Origin: an uncultured SAR116 cluster alpha proteobacterium
GTDB taxonomy: Bacteria > Pseudomonadota > Alphaproteobacteria > Puniceispirillales > Puniceispirillaceae
Length of the DNA stretch: 64,000 bases
NCBI GenBank assembly: GCA_902596655.1
Contig: CACJUX010000008.1
Location: 1-64,000 of the forward strand
Direction: 5' to 3'
A program made the translations under genes and the position numbers. The notes beneath the pieces were generated by a model that searched no databases, had not been told where the DNA came from, and saw only the letters and a list, made by a program, of their open reading frames with translations. Shown piece after piece: positions 16,262-25,035 of this stretch (its first letter is position 1; every line of letters begins with the position of its first letter).

Positions 16262-17455
16262 ATGACATTGACAAATACCAAGATCACCCAGTTGCCAATA
16301 GGCAAAAAGACCTGCGATGGGCGGGGCTTGTACCTGCAACTAACAGGGCCAAAACGGGGCAAGTGGAGCTTTAGATACACCATTGGCGGGATAAGCCACG
16401 AGATGGGATTGGGTACATACCCCGAGATTAGCCTTGCAGAGGCCAGGACTTTGAGGGAGGCAGAAAAAATAAAACTGGCAAAGGGCAAGGACCCATTGCT
16501 TGAAAAGCAGAGAGCAGCACAGGTGAATGCTGAAAAAAGCAAGGTGAGGTTCTCCCACATTGCAGAGGACGTAATTGAATTGAAACGGCCAGGTTGGACA
16601 AGCCCAAAAAGCCGCCCTCAGTGGCGGAACACTCTCAAAACATATGTTTACCCGCATTTTGACCAAAAGCCTTTGTGTGAGCTTGATAGGGCTGATGTGT
16701 TGGCTGTTTTGCAACCCTATTGGAATTCCAAACACACAACTATGCGAAGATTGGTGGATAGAATGACCGCAGTTTTTGCATACGCAAAAGCAAGCGGACT
16801 CTACACAGGTGATAACCCCGCTGAATGGCGTAATAACCTAAGCCCACTATTGAGCCAAAAAAGAAAGCCAAAACACCACCCTGCCCTAGACTACAGAGAC
16901 TTACCCCAGTTTTTCGCCGAGCTCGCGAATATTGACACCATAGGCTCACTGGCCCTGCAATTTACAATACTTACAGCCGCTAGAACCTCTGAGGTAATAT
17001 TTGCCAGACCTGACGAAATTGATTTGAGACGGGGAATATGGCGCATACCCGCAAGCCGCATGAAGGCAAGAGAGATACACAGAGTACCATTAGCACCGCA
17101 GGCGGTGGCACTGTTGGAGGCATTATTATTGGGCCATAACCAACCCTTCATATTCCCTGGCCGCGACGCCGAAAAATCTCTCTCAAATGGCACTATGCAC
17201 CAGTTGTTAAGACGCCAATTCCCCAATCTAACAGCAACAGTGCACGGCTTTAGATCAACATTCCGTACTTGGGCAGCGGAGATTGGAGATTACCACCAGC
17301 ACTTAGCAGAAGTGGCTTTAGCACACAGGTTGGACCAGCGGGTGGAAGGGGCTTATAACCACTCGGATTATTTTACCAAGCGCAAAGCCATGATGATGGA
17401 TTATGCTAATTATGTGACCCAACACGTACCAGAAAGGACTATAGTTGCCCACTGA
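16262..17455 (+). CDS. int: Tyrosine recombinase / P4-type integrase
   Basis: About 397 residues from the ATG at 16262 (GAGGG upstream). N-terminal DUF4102-type DNA-binding domain with KTCDGRGLYLQLTGPKRGKWSFRY and GLGTYPEISLAEAR, a central SAM-like core-binding domain, and a C-terminal catalytic domain with Arg in LTAARTSEVIF, HGFRSTFRTW (H-x-x-R), LAHRLDQRVEGAYNHSDYF (second His and Tyr nucleophile). It catalyses site-specific integration and excision. It begins 150 bp after tRNA-Ser and reads away from it, the classic island arrangement. Base use is AT-richer than the flank. Confidence 0.95.
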   Translation: MTLTNTKITQLPIGKKTCDGRGLYLQLTGPKRGKWSFRYTIGGISHEMGLGTYPEISLAEARTLREAEKIKLAKGKDPLLEKQRAAQVNAEKSKVRFSHIAEDVIELKRPGWTSPKSRPQWRNTLKTYVYPHFDQKPLCELDRADVLAVLQPYWNSKHTTMRRLVDRMTAVFAYAKASGLYTGDNPAEWRNNLSPLLSQKRKPKHHPALDYRDLPQFFAELANIDTIGSLALQFTILTAARTSEVIFARPDEIDLRRGIWRIPASRMKAREIHRVPLAPQAVALLEALLLGHNQPFIFPGRDAEKSLSNGTMHQLLRRQFPNLTATVHGFRSTFRTWAAEIGDYHQHLAEVALAHRLDQRVEGAYNHSDYFTKRKAMMMDYANYVTQHVPERTIVAH

Positions 17456-17525
17456 AAGCCGTTACGATACACTAACCAAGTGAGCAGATGCTCCATAACC
17501 GATTAGGCAGACGCCTTACGCACCT

Positions 17526-17541
17526 GCCCCTTGTTAGGGGC
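17526..17541 (+). promoter_or_regulatory. Short hairpin before the AlpA-like gene
   Basis: GCCCC-TTGTTA-GGGGC lies 18 bases before the ATG of the HTH gene, just before its GTGGAGG ribosome binding site. It could be an operator or an attenuating structure; it lacks a T run. Confidence 0.35.
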
Positions 17542-17559
17542 TAACGTGGAGGTCTGCTT

Positions 17560-17832
17560 ATGACTTACTCCGATAACATCTCAAAAAAACAGGTTGCCCG
17601 CATGGTTGGCGTGAGCGAAAGCACCATTGTACGTTGGGTAAAGGCCAAGAAATTTCCCTTACCCTACACCATTGGCGGAAGAACTTTTTACTACAAACCA
17701 GAAGTAGAGACGTGGCTTGAGAAAAAAAGAGATGAAAGAGGTTTTCAAAAAATATTTTCTGATTTGAAACAGAATCTTAAAGAAGATTTCCTAATTCATA
17801 ACCTTAAATTTGAAAAAGACGAAAAACCTTAG
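17560..17832 (+). CDS. AlpA/MerR-like helix-turn-helix protein (probable excisionase/regulator)
   Basis: 90 residues, ATG preceded by GTGGAGG at good spacing. The N-terminal half is an AlpA/MerR-type winged helix: ISKKQVARMVGVSESTIVRWVKAKKFPLPYTIGGRTFYYKPEVETW. The C-terminal part is charged and helical. Small HTH proteins right after P4-type integrases usually act as excisionases or as regulators of the integrase. Confidence 0.85.
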   Translation: MTYSDNISKKQVARMVGVSESTIVRWVKAKKFPLPYTIGGRTFYYKPEVETWLEKKRDERGFQKIFSDLKQNLKEDFLIHNLKFEKDEKP

Positions 17833-18149
17833 AGATACACACAAAAATGGGACAAAATGGGTATTAGGTGATAACGGTCGCGCAGTTAAAAATGTGTTTT
17901 TGGACCGTGCTAACCCAGCATGGTGGAGCATGTAGTATCTATTGAAAAAATGTGTCTCATAACGCGAGCCTATCTGGAGCTTTAATTGACGATGAGGCAT
18001 AGTGATTTAGCCCTGCTTACACCCACATAATGCAACTCTCGTCTCGCGTGTTCGGGCACTTCTCCTCAACCCCATGAAATAAGCACCGCCTTTGCAATGT
18101 GCTTTTTTTTATGGCAAAATTTTTATCAAATATTTGGAGGAGGCAAAGG
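17833..18149. other. Intergenic stretch, no gene seen, one terminator
   Basis: 317 bases, AT-rich, without a supported open frame. It ends with a small terminator-like hairpin (18081-18110) and the ribosome binding site of the next gene. The rest may be a remnant of lost island DNA, but I cannot identify a coding trace. Confidence 0.5.
18081..18110 (+). terminator. Rho-independent terminator
   Basis: AAGCAC (18081-18086) pairs with GTGCTT (18099-18104), followed by a run of T. The stem is short with a 12-base loop, so strength is uncertain. It lies between the HTH gene and the dioxygenase gene. Confidence 0.5.
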
Positions 18150-19151
18150 ATGGAAGGCTCGATAGACCTTAGTTTTGAGTCCGTTGTGGGTATCAAGCAG
18201 TTACCTTCAACAGAAGGCAGAGGTTGGTTGGCATCGGATCTTTCTCAAGAAGATTGGACCGTCAAATTAAATCACACGGCGTTAGAAGAAATCGCGTCGA
18301 TGGTTAATCAACTAAAAAGGAATCCGTTACCCACTCTATTACTCCGTCCCGAGCAGTTTGAAATTCCTGAGCTATCTCGTGCGTATCAAAAAGCCAAAGA
18401 CATTTGTGATATCGGAACAGGCTTTGCTGTTATAGATCAGCTGCCGATTGATCAATATGAAATTGAGGATATGGTCGATGTCTATTGGACACTCGGTTAT
18501 TTAATGGGCCAGAACGTCGCTCAAAAATGGGATGGCACCATGATTTACGATGTTACAGATACTGGCAAAAAATATGGTTATGGTGTCAGAGGGTCAGCCA
18601 CGAACGTAGAATTAGGTTTTCACACAGATAATGCTTTTGGAATTTCTGTACCCGATTACGTTGGTTTGATGTGTAAATACCCAGCAAAAGAAGGCGGATT
18701 GAGCCGTTTTTGCAGTCTCCACACAGTTCATTGGCGTATGGAAAAAAAGTATCCGTCTGAGTTAATGAGGCTGTATAAGCCCGTGTATTTCGATAGGCAA
18801 GCTGAGCACGACATAGGTAAAGAAAAAACCTCCTTCGCTCCGATGTTTAGCTGGAAGGATGACAAACTTAGATGTCGCGCGAACAGTTCATTGGTGAGAA
18901 AAGGTTATCAGGTTGGCGGTATTGAAATGGATGCACAACTAAAAGATGCTTTAGACGCCATCGATGAAGTTAGTCAATCACCAGACCTATGGATTGAAGC
19001 ACCTTTATCTCGAGGAGAGGTTCAATATTTAAACAATCACGAACTAGGTCATTATCGATCTAATTTTGTTGATCACGATGACCCATCCAAGAAAAGACAT
19101 CTCTTTCGTCTCTGGCATCGCAGTTCAGGTGGCATCAATTACGACGGATAA
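18150..19151 (+). CDS. TauD/TfdA-family Fe(II)/2-oxoglutarate dioxygenase
   Basis: About 333 residues from the ATG at 18150, chosen because GGAGGAGG lies about 8 bases upstream; the frame is open from 18099. The iron-binding triad is visible as GFHTDN (H-x-D) in the middle of the protein and the distal histidine in LFRLWHRS near the C-terminus, which also holds the 2-oxoglutarate-binding arginine. Other family traits are YLNNHELGHYRSNFVDHDD. It would oxidise a small organic substrate with O2. Low-GC codon use matches the mini-island, so it is probably cargo. Substrate unknown. Confidence 0.87.
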   Translation: MEGSIDLSFESVVGIKQLPSTEGRGWLASDLSQEDWTVKLNHTALEEIASMVNQLKRNPLPTLLLRPEQFEIPELSRAYQKAKDICDIGTGFAVIDQLPIDQYEIEDMVDVYWTLGYLMGQNVAQKWDGTMIYDVTDTGKKYGYGVRGSATNVELGFHTDNAFGISVPDYVGLMCKYPAKEGGLSRFCSLHTVHWRMEKKYPSELMRLYKPVYFDRQAEHDIGKEKTSFAPMFSWKDDKLRCRANSSLVRKGYQVGGIEMDAQLKDALDAIDEVSQSPDLWIEAPLSRGEVQYLNNHELGHYRSNFVDHDDPSKKRHLFRLWHRSSGGINYDG

Positions 19152-19369
19152 AGTCATCGGATGGGCATCTGCGGTTCTGCAAGCATGCGATTGGCAAAAA
19201 GAACAGAAAACCAAGTCGGTTTTGCTCATGCGCTAAAATAAACCATAACACTGCTGTGTCTAAAGTGACATTTGGCAAAAATTGGCTGAACTACAATTTC
19301 TTGATGCGTATATTTTATGCGTAACGTTTGGATCACTTAACTGTTTCATCCACCAAAAAGAGCAGAAAA

Positions 19370-19765
19370 ATGATAAATTTTCTTACGCTTGGAACAAACA
19401 ATTTGCAAAATGCCGAGGAATTTTATGACAGTGTTTTAGAACCTCTCAATTATGCGCAGATGGAGAAAGAAAAAACATATGTCGGTTACGCAAAACAAGA
19501 TGAAGGTTCGTCGCCTATATTATACATCGGGAATCCATTCGACAAAGAACCTGCAAGCTCAGGCAATGGCGCCATGGTTGCATTCTCCTGCCCATCAGAG
19601 GCTATCGTTAATAAGTGCCATCAACTCCTTATCATGAACGGTGGCGCAAATGAGGGTGATCCAGGACCGCGTCCGCATTACTCAAGTAATGGTTATTACG
19701 CCTATGGAAGAGATCTTGACGGCAATAAGTTACTTTTCTACTTCGACGCGGAAGACTCAAATTAG
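19370..19765 (+). CDS. VOC (glyoxalase/bleomycin resistance) family protein
   Basis: About 131 residues from the ATG at 19370; an in-frame TTG at 19328 is possible. VOC fold signs: FLTLGTNNLQNAEEFYDSVLEPL at the N-terminus and YYAYGRDLDGNKLLFYFDAE at the C-terminus, the latter containing the usual D-P/L-DGN motif. The family includes dioxygenases, lyases and antibiotic-binding proteins. Last gene before the candidate right attachment site. Confidence 0.85.
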   Translation: MINFLTLGTNNLQNAEEFYDSVLEPLNYAQMEKEKTYVGYAKQDEGSSPILYIGNPFDKEPASSGNGAMVAFSCPSEAIVNKCHQLLIMNGGANEGDPGPRPHYSSNGYYAYGRDLDGNKLLFYFDAEDSN

Positions 19766-19876
19766 CGAGCCTTGGCAGAATTTTTAAACTAATTGTAGAC
19801 CCATTTGTGGGCTGGGATATTTTCTGTTAAAATTAAGTAATGAAAACATTGTCTTGCAGTGAAGTTAGGCGGAGGG

Positions 19877-19888
19877 CCTCTCCGCCAT
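19877..19888 (+). repeat. Candidate right attachment core (attR)
   Basis: CCTCTCCGCCAT is identical to the 3' end of tRNA-Ser at 16101-16112. It lies 3.8 kb downstream, after the integrase, HTH, dioxygenase and VOC genes. The match is short, and part of it sits in a local inverted repeat, so it may also be chance or a terminator stem. Confidence 0.45.
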
Positions 19889-20184
19889 ACTCCGTTTTTC
19901 TTTGGCTTTTGATTGTTAGCTATATTGGCTGTTAGAATCGTATTATATAATATGACATCTGGACATCAAATGAGAACTGACCAGTCTAATCCAAGACATC
20001 GTTAAAACTCCGTTCAAGTATCGGATCAGTTACGAACATCGCAAGCCAATCAAAACTAATCCATCCAAGGTCCAAGTTCCAAGACACAAGGTTCACGAAC
20101 CTCTGAGGGGTTAAAACAATAAGTTTTTATTAGCTGTAATTAGCATGACAAATGAAATGGTTATTTTGCCCCGGTGAAGAGTAG

Positions 20185-20290
20185 TTTTCACAATTTCCTA
20201 AAATTTTCGCCACAAAGTCGTCAAAGGGAGAGAATATATACGCATGTGATCCTCCCTAGACTCGGACCGGCTTTTGCCGGTCCTTTTTTT
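20185..20290 (+). ncRNA. Candidate small RNA, copy A (anti-SD motif plus terminator)
   Basis: This 106-nt element has a sister of the same length at 24880-24985. Shared blocks are TTTTCACA at the start, GCCACAAAGTCGT, TCCTCCCT (20250-20257) and a terminator. TCCTCCCT is complementary to Shine-Dalgarno sequences, a feature of some alphaproteobacterial small RNAs. No promoter is firmly recognised. It could instead be the 3' end or leader of an unannotated transcript. Confidence 0.5.
20264..20290 (+). terminator. Strong rho-independent terminator
   Basis: GGACCGGC-TTTT-GCCGGTCC perfect 8-bp stem followed by seven T. It lies at the end of element copy A and 78 bases before the EamA start. Confidence 0.85.
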
Positions 20291-20367
20291 GCAAACGCGT
20301 AATAGCTTAGCTTGCTCGAAGCACTACGGTGGATTTAGACTATAATCCTTATTTGAGGTGAAAAAAG

Positions 20368-21261
20368 TTGATCAATCTTTCCAAGAACCATTTAGGCATG
20401 ATGATGGTCCTTGTATCTTCAGTTTGTTTCGCCTTTGTGCCAAACTCTGCAAAATTAGCAATGGAAGAAGGCTCTTCTTTGTTCTTTTTGATTTTATCAC
20501 GTTACGCTATTGGCGCATTTTTCTTGCTTCCCCTTTTATTTTTAAAGAAGACTTCGGTTCGTATTCCCAAGCATCTAATTTGGCGAGTTGTGGTCTCAGG
20601 GCTGTTAGCATTATTTCTGCTAGCAGCAACATATCACGCGGTGAATTTTCTGGATGTTGGGCTCGTCCTGCTAATTTTATATTCATTTCCTCTTGGTGTT
20701 GCTTTGGTCTTTCATCTGACAGGAAAACAGAGGATCAAGCAAAGCCAGTGGCACTGCATAGCGATGGTAATGATTGGTCTATTGATCATGATTTATGATG
20801 GTCAGGCTAAAATTAACCTGTATGGGCTGGCCGTGAGCTTTTTTGGACTTTTTTGTTTTGTCTTGTTCATAATCCAATCAAATGTATTGGCAATGACAAT
20901 AGGGTCTCCTTCCTTAAATTTTTTCATCAGCATTTTTGGATTGACCACCTTATCTCTCCTACTTTTATTTTTTCCCCATAGCACATCGATGACAATGCCA
21001 GTTTCGGCAAAAGGCATGATAGCAATATTCAGCAATGGATTTTTTTATATTTTAAGCTGGGTTCTATTCTTCGAAGGCGCACGACACATTGGCGCCGTCA
21101 GGGCTTCAATGATGGCTTGTGTTGAACCTCTTTTTGCGGCTCTGCTTGCGATGTTTTTTTTGTCTCAGATACTCTCTGTTATTGAGTGGATAGGCTTTTT
21201 TACTGTTCTGTCTTCCATATATCTGTTCGAGAAATTTAGCAGCGAGCATGAACAAAAATAA
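20368..21261 (+). CDS. EamA/DMT-family transporter
   Basis: 297 residues with ten hydrophobic segments, two EamA repeats (about residues 10-140 and 155-290). The TTG start at 20368 is supported by GAGGTG seven bases upstream; ATG codons follow at 20398. Motif-like stretches: LVSSVCFAFVPNSAKLAM, LLILYSFPLGVALVFHLTGKQ and RASMMACVEPLFAALLAMFFL near the C-terminus, the usual EamA signature. Drug/metabolite transporters of this type export amino acids or metabolites; substrate unknown. It is AT-rich compared with the flanks. Confidence 0.9.
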   Translation: MINLSKNHLGMMMVLVSSVCFAFVPNSAKLAMEEGSSLFFLILSRYAIGAFFLLPLLFLKKTSVRIPKHLIWRVVVSGLLALFLLAATYHAVNFLDVGLVLLILYSFPLGVALVFHLTGKQRIKQSQWHCIAMVMIGLLIMIYDGQAKINLYGLAVSFFGLFCFVLFIIQSNVLAMTIGSPSLNFFISIFGLTTLSLLLLFFPHSTSMTMPVSAKGMIAIFSNGFFYILSWVLFFEGARHIGAVRASMMACVEPLFAALLAMFFLSQILSVIEWIGFFTVLSSIYLFEKFSSEHEQK

Positions 21262-21664
21262 TAATTTTCGTTTTGCTTCGTATTTGGTTACGGCAAATAC
21301 GAATCTCCTAATGACAGTCTTTTTTTGCAGACTGTAAATCCCTTACACTATTTTTTTCATCACCTAGGCAAATCAGTGTCTTAGTCTCTAGAGATTAGAT
21401 ACATATAGATACCAACAAACAGTGATTGTGATCCCCAAAATAATCCTCTAATCGATCCAAAATGCGCTTGTTAAAGCATTGATTAGAAATGGTTTTAAAC
21501 GATATCTAGCAGGCACAAAATAAAGGCCAATTTCAGCAAGAAAAAGATTTAAAAATGACGATTCCTCAGAAACCCTGAATTTATATCAACTGGCAGCACT
21601 CCCGGGTCCTGCGGCAGCAATCTATCTTGAAGCTGAATCAACAGCCTGCTACCTTTTTAATATT
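21262..21664. other. 403-bp intergenic stretch with two hairpins
   Basis: Just after the EamA stop are two hairpins: CGTATTTG-n7-CAAATACG (21279-21301) and ACAGTCT-n8-AGACTGT (21314-21335). Neither ends with a clean T run, though the second has T6 in its loop. The rest, up to the desaturase start, shows no gene. Confidence 0.5.
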
Positions 21665-22717
21665 ATGTCGAATTACCGCGATTATTCTCTCCTCGGCCGT
21701 GATGGCGTGGCAGCATTGGAAAATGGGCTCGCCAGATCAAACTGGTACCAAACTGAGATACCACGTAAATCGCTCGCCGCTTTGATGAAGCCTACTAACG
21801 GCCCAGCTATCCGTGATACTTTAATCCTTATTGTTGCTATGGTCGGATTAGCCACCATAGCGGGGATTCTTTACGATTCGTTGCTTTCGCTGCCCTTTTT
21901 TCTTGCGTATGGAATTCTATACGGGTCGGCAATGGACTCTCGCTGGCATGAGTGCGGTCACAAAACTGCCTTCAAAACACGCTGGATGAACGACGTCGTT
22001 TATCAGGTTGCCTGTTTCTGCATGATTCGGAACCCACACACTTGGCGATGGAGCCACGCGCGACATCACACTGACACCATAATTGTTGGCCGTGATCCCG
22101 AGATCCAGCTAATGCGGCCACCCCAATTAGCAAAACTGATAGCAAATTTCTTAGGGCTTCTTGACGTTCCAACGGGACTGCGGTTGATGGTGCTCAACGC
22201 CTTTGGAAAACTTGACCCTCAGGAAAAAACTTACATTCCTCAAAGCGAACAACACAAGGTAGTACGTGTGGCACGGCTCTGGATATTAATCTATGGAGCC
22301 ACAATCAGCGTGGCTGTTGCGACGCAGAGCTGGTTACCATTGCTGCTAGTCGGCACGCCTCGGCTCTATGGCGCTTGGCATCATGTAATGACAGGAATGC
22401 TGCAGCACGGCGGCCTTGCTGACAATGTTACCGATCACCGACTTAACACACGAACAGTGCTGATGAATCCGATTTCAAGGTTCATTTACTGGAACATGAA
22501 CTATCATATAGAACACCACATGTATCCGAAAGTGCCCTACCACGCGTTGCCAGCACTCCATCAATTGGTGCGGCACGATCTGCCATCGCCATCACCTTCA
22601 ATCGCGGCCGCATTTACTGAGATGTGGCCAGTTCTGGTTCGACAGCTTCACAACGAGAATTATTTTTTGAAGCGGAGACTGCCAGAAAGTGCGACACCTT
22701 ATCGAGAGTTGTCATGA
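21665..22717 (+). CDS. Fatty acid desaturase (membrane di-iron type)
   Basis: 350 residues with paired membrane segments and the three histidine boxes of the membrane desaturase family: HECGH (about residue 96), HARHH (about 131) and HIEHH (about 280). The central part is longer than in acyl-lipid desaturases, and proteins of this build are often annotated simply as fatty acid desaturase. It would introduce a double bond or hydroxyl into an acyl or alkyl substrate using O2 and a redox partner. No ribosome binding site is obvious before the ATG. No partner reductase is nearby. Confidence 0.88.
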   Translation: MSNYRDYSLLGRDGVAALENGLARSNWYQTEIPRKSLAALMKPTNGPAIRDTLILIVAMVGLATIAGILYDSLLSLPFFLAYGILYGSAMDSRWHECGHKTAFKTRWMNDVVYQVACFCMIRNPHTWRWSHARHHTDTIIVGRDPEIQLMRPPQLAKLIANFLGLLDVPTGLRLMVLNAFGKLDPQEKTYIPQSEQHKVVRVARLWILIYGATISVAVATQSWLPLLLVGTPRLYGAWHHVMTGMLQHGGLADNVTDHRLNTRTVLMNPISRFIYWNMNYHIEHHMYPKVPYHALPALHQLVRHDLPSPSPSIAAAFTEMWPVLVRQLHNENYFLKRRLPESATPYRELS

Positions 22718-22871
22718 GTGGTTTGAAGGGACAGCCCGCTACCGCCAAACATTGCAAAAAACACCAATTAAATAAAATAATTCACATCAGAAAACTTGCA
22801 AATAACTTTTGAAAATAGCAACCAAGTGAACTTACCACGTCTCAGAACAAACCTTGTCTGAAGGAGATGAC

Positions 22872-23678
22872 ATGTTGGGTTCTACTGTTTACACTTTACT
22901 ATTGGCGTTGTTTTGTAATTTGATAGTAAATAACGCCTGGTCGCGTGAAATTGAGGTGCAGCTGACTTACCAAGTGCAATGGGGTGACCTTGATATAGCG
23001 AAAGCTGAAGCTGAATGGGTGTTTAAAGAAGGTACATATACGATGAGTGGTGCCTCACAAACTTTGGGTATTGTGAAAAAAATTAGAGATTTTAGAGGCG
23101 CTTCCAAACTATCGGGTAATATAATCGAGGATGCTTTTCAGCCTGTTAAACTTCAAATAACCAGCGTTTCTGGTGAACAAAAAAAACAAGCTGAAACAAC
23201 TTGGAACCCAATAAATGGCGCGATAAAGACAAAACGACACCCTAAGATTGACAAGGAAAAAGTATTTCCATTACGCCAGAAATTAATAACAAGTTCGATT
23301 GATCCTTTTAGCGCGATGTTGAACACGCTGAGAACAATACAAAAAATTGGTAGATGCGAAGGTACTTATCGCATCTACGATGGTCTCAGAACTGCGATTT
23401 TGAGTTTTCATGATATGGGAGTGCAACATTTAATCAAGGATAGGCCTTCTGCTTTTGGAGGCAGCACAATAAAATGTGGAGTTGTAAGCAAGCCCACTGG
23501 GGGGCATCAGATAAAAAACCGGTGGAGGAAAAAAAATAAAGAAAAAGATAACGTTGTTGGGTTCATTTCAGAGTTAGAGTCGGGGTTGTTCATTCCTGTC
23601 AGAATTGAGGTGGCTACACCGATTGGTAAAATCATCTCTAGACTTCACATGCCCAGCTTAATCGTCACTGAACGTTGA
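22872..23678 (+). CDS. DUF3108 family periplasmic protein
   Basis: About 268 residues from the ATG at 22872 (GAAGGAGATGAC upstream, which decides the start). A signal peptide covers residues 1-24 (YTLLLALFCNLIVNNAWS). The mature part has the DUF3108 beta-rich look, with YQVQWGDLDIAKAEAEWVFKEG and RTIQKIGRCEGTYRIYDGLR. Family function is unknown; it is periplasmic. The gene is convergent with the EamA gene at 23715. Confidence 0.8.
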   Translation: MLGSTVYTLLLALFCNLIVNNAWSREIEVQLTYQVQWGDLDIAKAEAEWVFKEGTYTMSGASQTLGIVKKIRDFRGASKLSGNIIEDAFQPVKLQITSVSGEQKKQAETTWNPINGAIKTKRHPKIDKEKVFPLRQKLITSSIDPFSAMLNTLRTIQKIGRCEGTYRIYDGLRTAILSFHDMGVQHLIKDRPSAFGGSTIKCGVVSKPTGGHQIKNRWRKKNKEKDNVVGFISELESGLFIPVRIEVATPIGKIISRLHMPSLIVTER

Positions 23679-23714
23679 GAGGTAATCGATCCAATTCATA
23701 TCGCTAGACATTAC

Positions 23715-24578
23715 TTATTTGGGTGCTTCGGAGGGTTTCATAACGAATAGGCCTGCGCCGACAACTAAAAAGCTACCTATAAGGGTTGTTATAGCAGGTG
23801 TCTCATCAAATAAAAAAGCGCCCCAAAGCAACGCAAAAACAAGCCCAAAATAATTTAATGGTGCCAAATCTGATGCACCGTTCAATTGAAATGCTCTTAT
23901 AAGTAAAAAATGCCCAAGGCTTGCTAATGTTATCATCACAGCGATTGCTAAAATTTCAGCTACGGTCGTTGGATTTACCCATACAAAAGGTATAACAAAA
24001 CAAGTCGCAAGTGCTCCGAAAGCCGTCGTATAAAAGAGTGTTGTCCGAGCGTCATCACCCTTTCCAAGTGACCTGGTAAGCACACTGTAAATTGCATAAA
24101 ATGTCGCTGCGAGTATCGGTAAAAGCGCAAATGCTGAAAAATGAAATTGTTGCGGCTGCACTATAATGATTGCTCCAGTAAAGCCTAGCAGTATACCAAA
24201 GCATTTTTTTATACCAAGACTCTCTCCAAGAAACAGCATTGCCAGCAAGGAAATAATTAGCGGTGCCACTTGGAAGGTTGCAGCAGCTTGACCTTGGTCA
24301 ATAAATTTTAGCGCAAAAAAGAAACAAACAGTTGTTCCAAATAATGTGCCTGACCTTAAGATTTGAATGCCTAAATTATCTGTTTCAGCTGAAGCCCTCA
24401 GATTTGATGACAGTATGCACAGCACTACAAGAAATTGACCGAGATAGCGAAACCAAATTACTTGCATAACTGGCATTGTTTGGGACAAATATTTCGCCAT
24501 TGCATCCATACCAGGTAAACAGCACATCGCTGTAACCATCAGAATAAAACTGAGTTGCCTACTCGTTGAATGTTCCAT
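23715..24578 (-). CDS. EamA/DMT-family transporter
   Basis: About 287 residues from the ATG at 24578 (CTGGAG upstream); the frame is open to 24617. Ten hydrophobic segments in two EamA halves, with CCLPGMDAMAKYLSQ near the N-terminus and FLFDETPAITTLIGSFLVVGAGLFV at the C-terminus. It differs clearly from the other EamA protein at 20368, so they are not recent duplicates. Substrate unknown. Confidence 0.9.
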   Translation of the reverse strand: MEHSTSRQLSFILMVTAMCCLPGMDAMAKYLSQTMPVMQVIWFRYLGQFLVVLCILSSNLRASAETDNLGIQILRSGTLFGTTVCFFFALKFIDQGQAAATFQVAPLIISLLAMLFLGESLGIKKCFGILLGFTGAIIIVQPQQFHFSAFALLPILAATFYAIYSVLTRSLGKGDDARTTLFYTTAFGALATCFVIPFVWVNPTTVAEILAIAVMITLASLGHFLLIRAFQLNGASDLAPLNYFGLVFALLWGAFLFDETPAITTLIGSFLVVGAGLFVMKPSEAPK

Positions 24579-24879
24579 TAACTCCAGCTCACTCAGTACA
24601 AGTTGCAAATAGGTCATTGATAGTCAGATTAGCATTTGATTTTTTGGACCACTGAATTGAATTTTCACCGGACGCCTTCACCAAATCACCAAGGTCCGAG
24701 GCCAAAGAGCAAGCACTCATACCTAATAATCCTGCATCCTCCAAGCGAAAGACCAGCTAAATCAGCGACGAGCATCAATAAACTGGGCTCAAAATCGGCT
24801 ATCAGTGCCTGACCGTCCGTGGACCACTGACTTTTGTTTTTGAACTATGTGTTTATACCCCTACTCTGGTTTCAGACAA

Positions 24880-24985
24880 TTTTCACACTGCCATAACATT
24901 TTAGCCACAAAGTCGTTATACTGAGTGAACATTTTCTTCATATTTCCTCCCTTAAACTTGGACCGGCTTATGCTGGTCCTTTTTT
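24880..24985 (+). ncRNA. Candidate small RNA, copy B (anti-SD motif plus terminator)
   Basis: 106-nt sister of the element at 20185-20290. TTTTCACA, GCCACAAAGTCGT, TCCTCCCT (24945-24952) and the terminator are conserved at matching spacing while the stretches between have drifted. This pattern points to conserved RNA function rather than coding. Confidence 0.5.
24960..24985 (+). terminator. Rho-independent terminator
   Basis: GGACCGGC-TTAT-GCTGGTCC stem (one G-U pair) followed by six T. The base change against copy A keeps the pairing, a compensating G-U substitution. Confidence 0.82.
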
Positions 24986-25035
24986 ATGAAAAATTGAATC
25001 TTGAGTTTACAGATGATTGCCTTAACTCATGGTCA

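Larger units (their letters stand above)
19766..20367. other. 602-bp intergenic stretch with candidate attR and candidate small RNA
   Basis: No coding frame is supported. It contains the 12-bp tRNA-end copy (19877-19888), inside an inverted repeat GGCGGA-n7-TCCGCC (19869-19887), and the 106-nt element with terminator at 20185-20290. The EamA gene starts after it. Confidence 0.7.
24579..25035. other. 457-bp intergenic stretch holding candidate small RNA copy B
   Basis: Between divergent EamA and DUF938 genes. An open frame starting at 24925 runs through the terminator into the methyltransferase and is not taken as its real N-terminus. No other gene seen. Confidence 0.6.

Noticed and set aside
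24925-25035. N-terminal extension of the DUF938 protein
   Set aside because: It would be translated through a strong terminator hairpin and shows no family similarity before the ATG at 25036.
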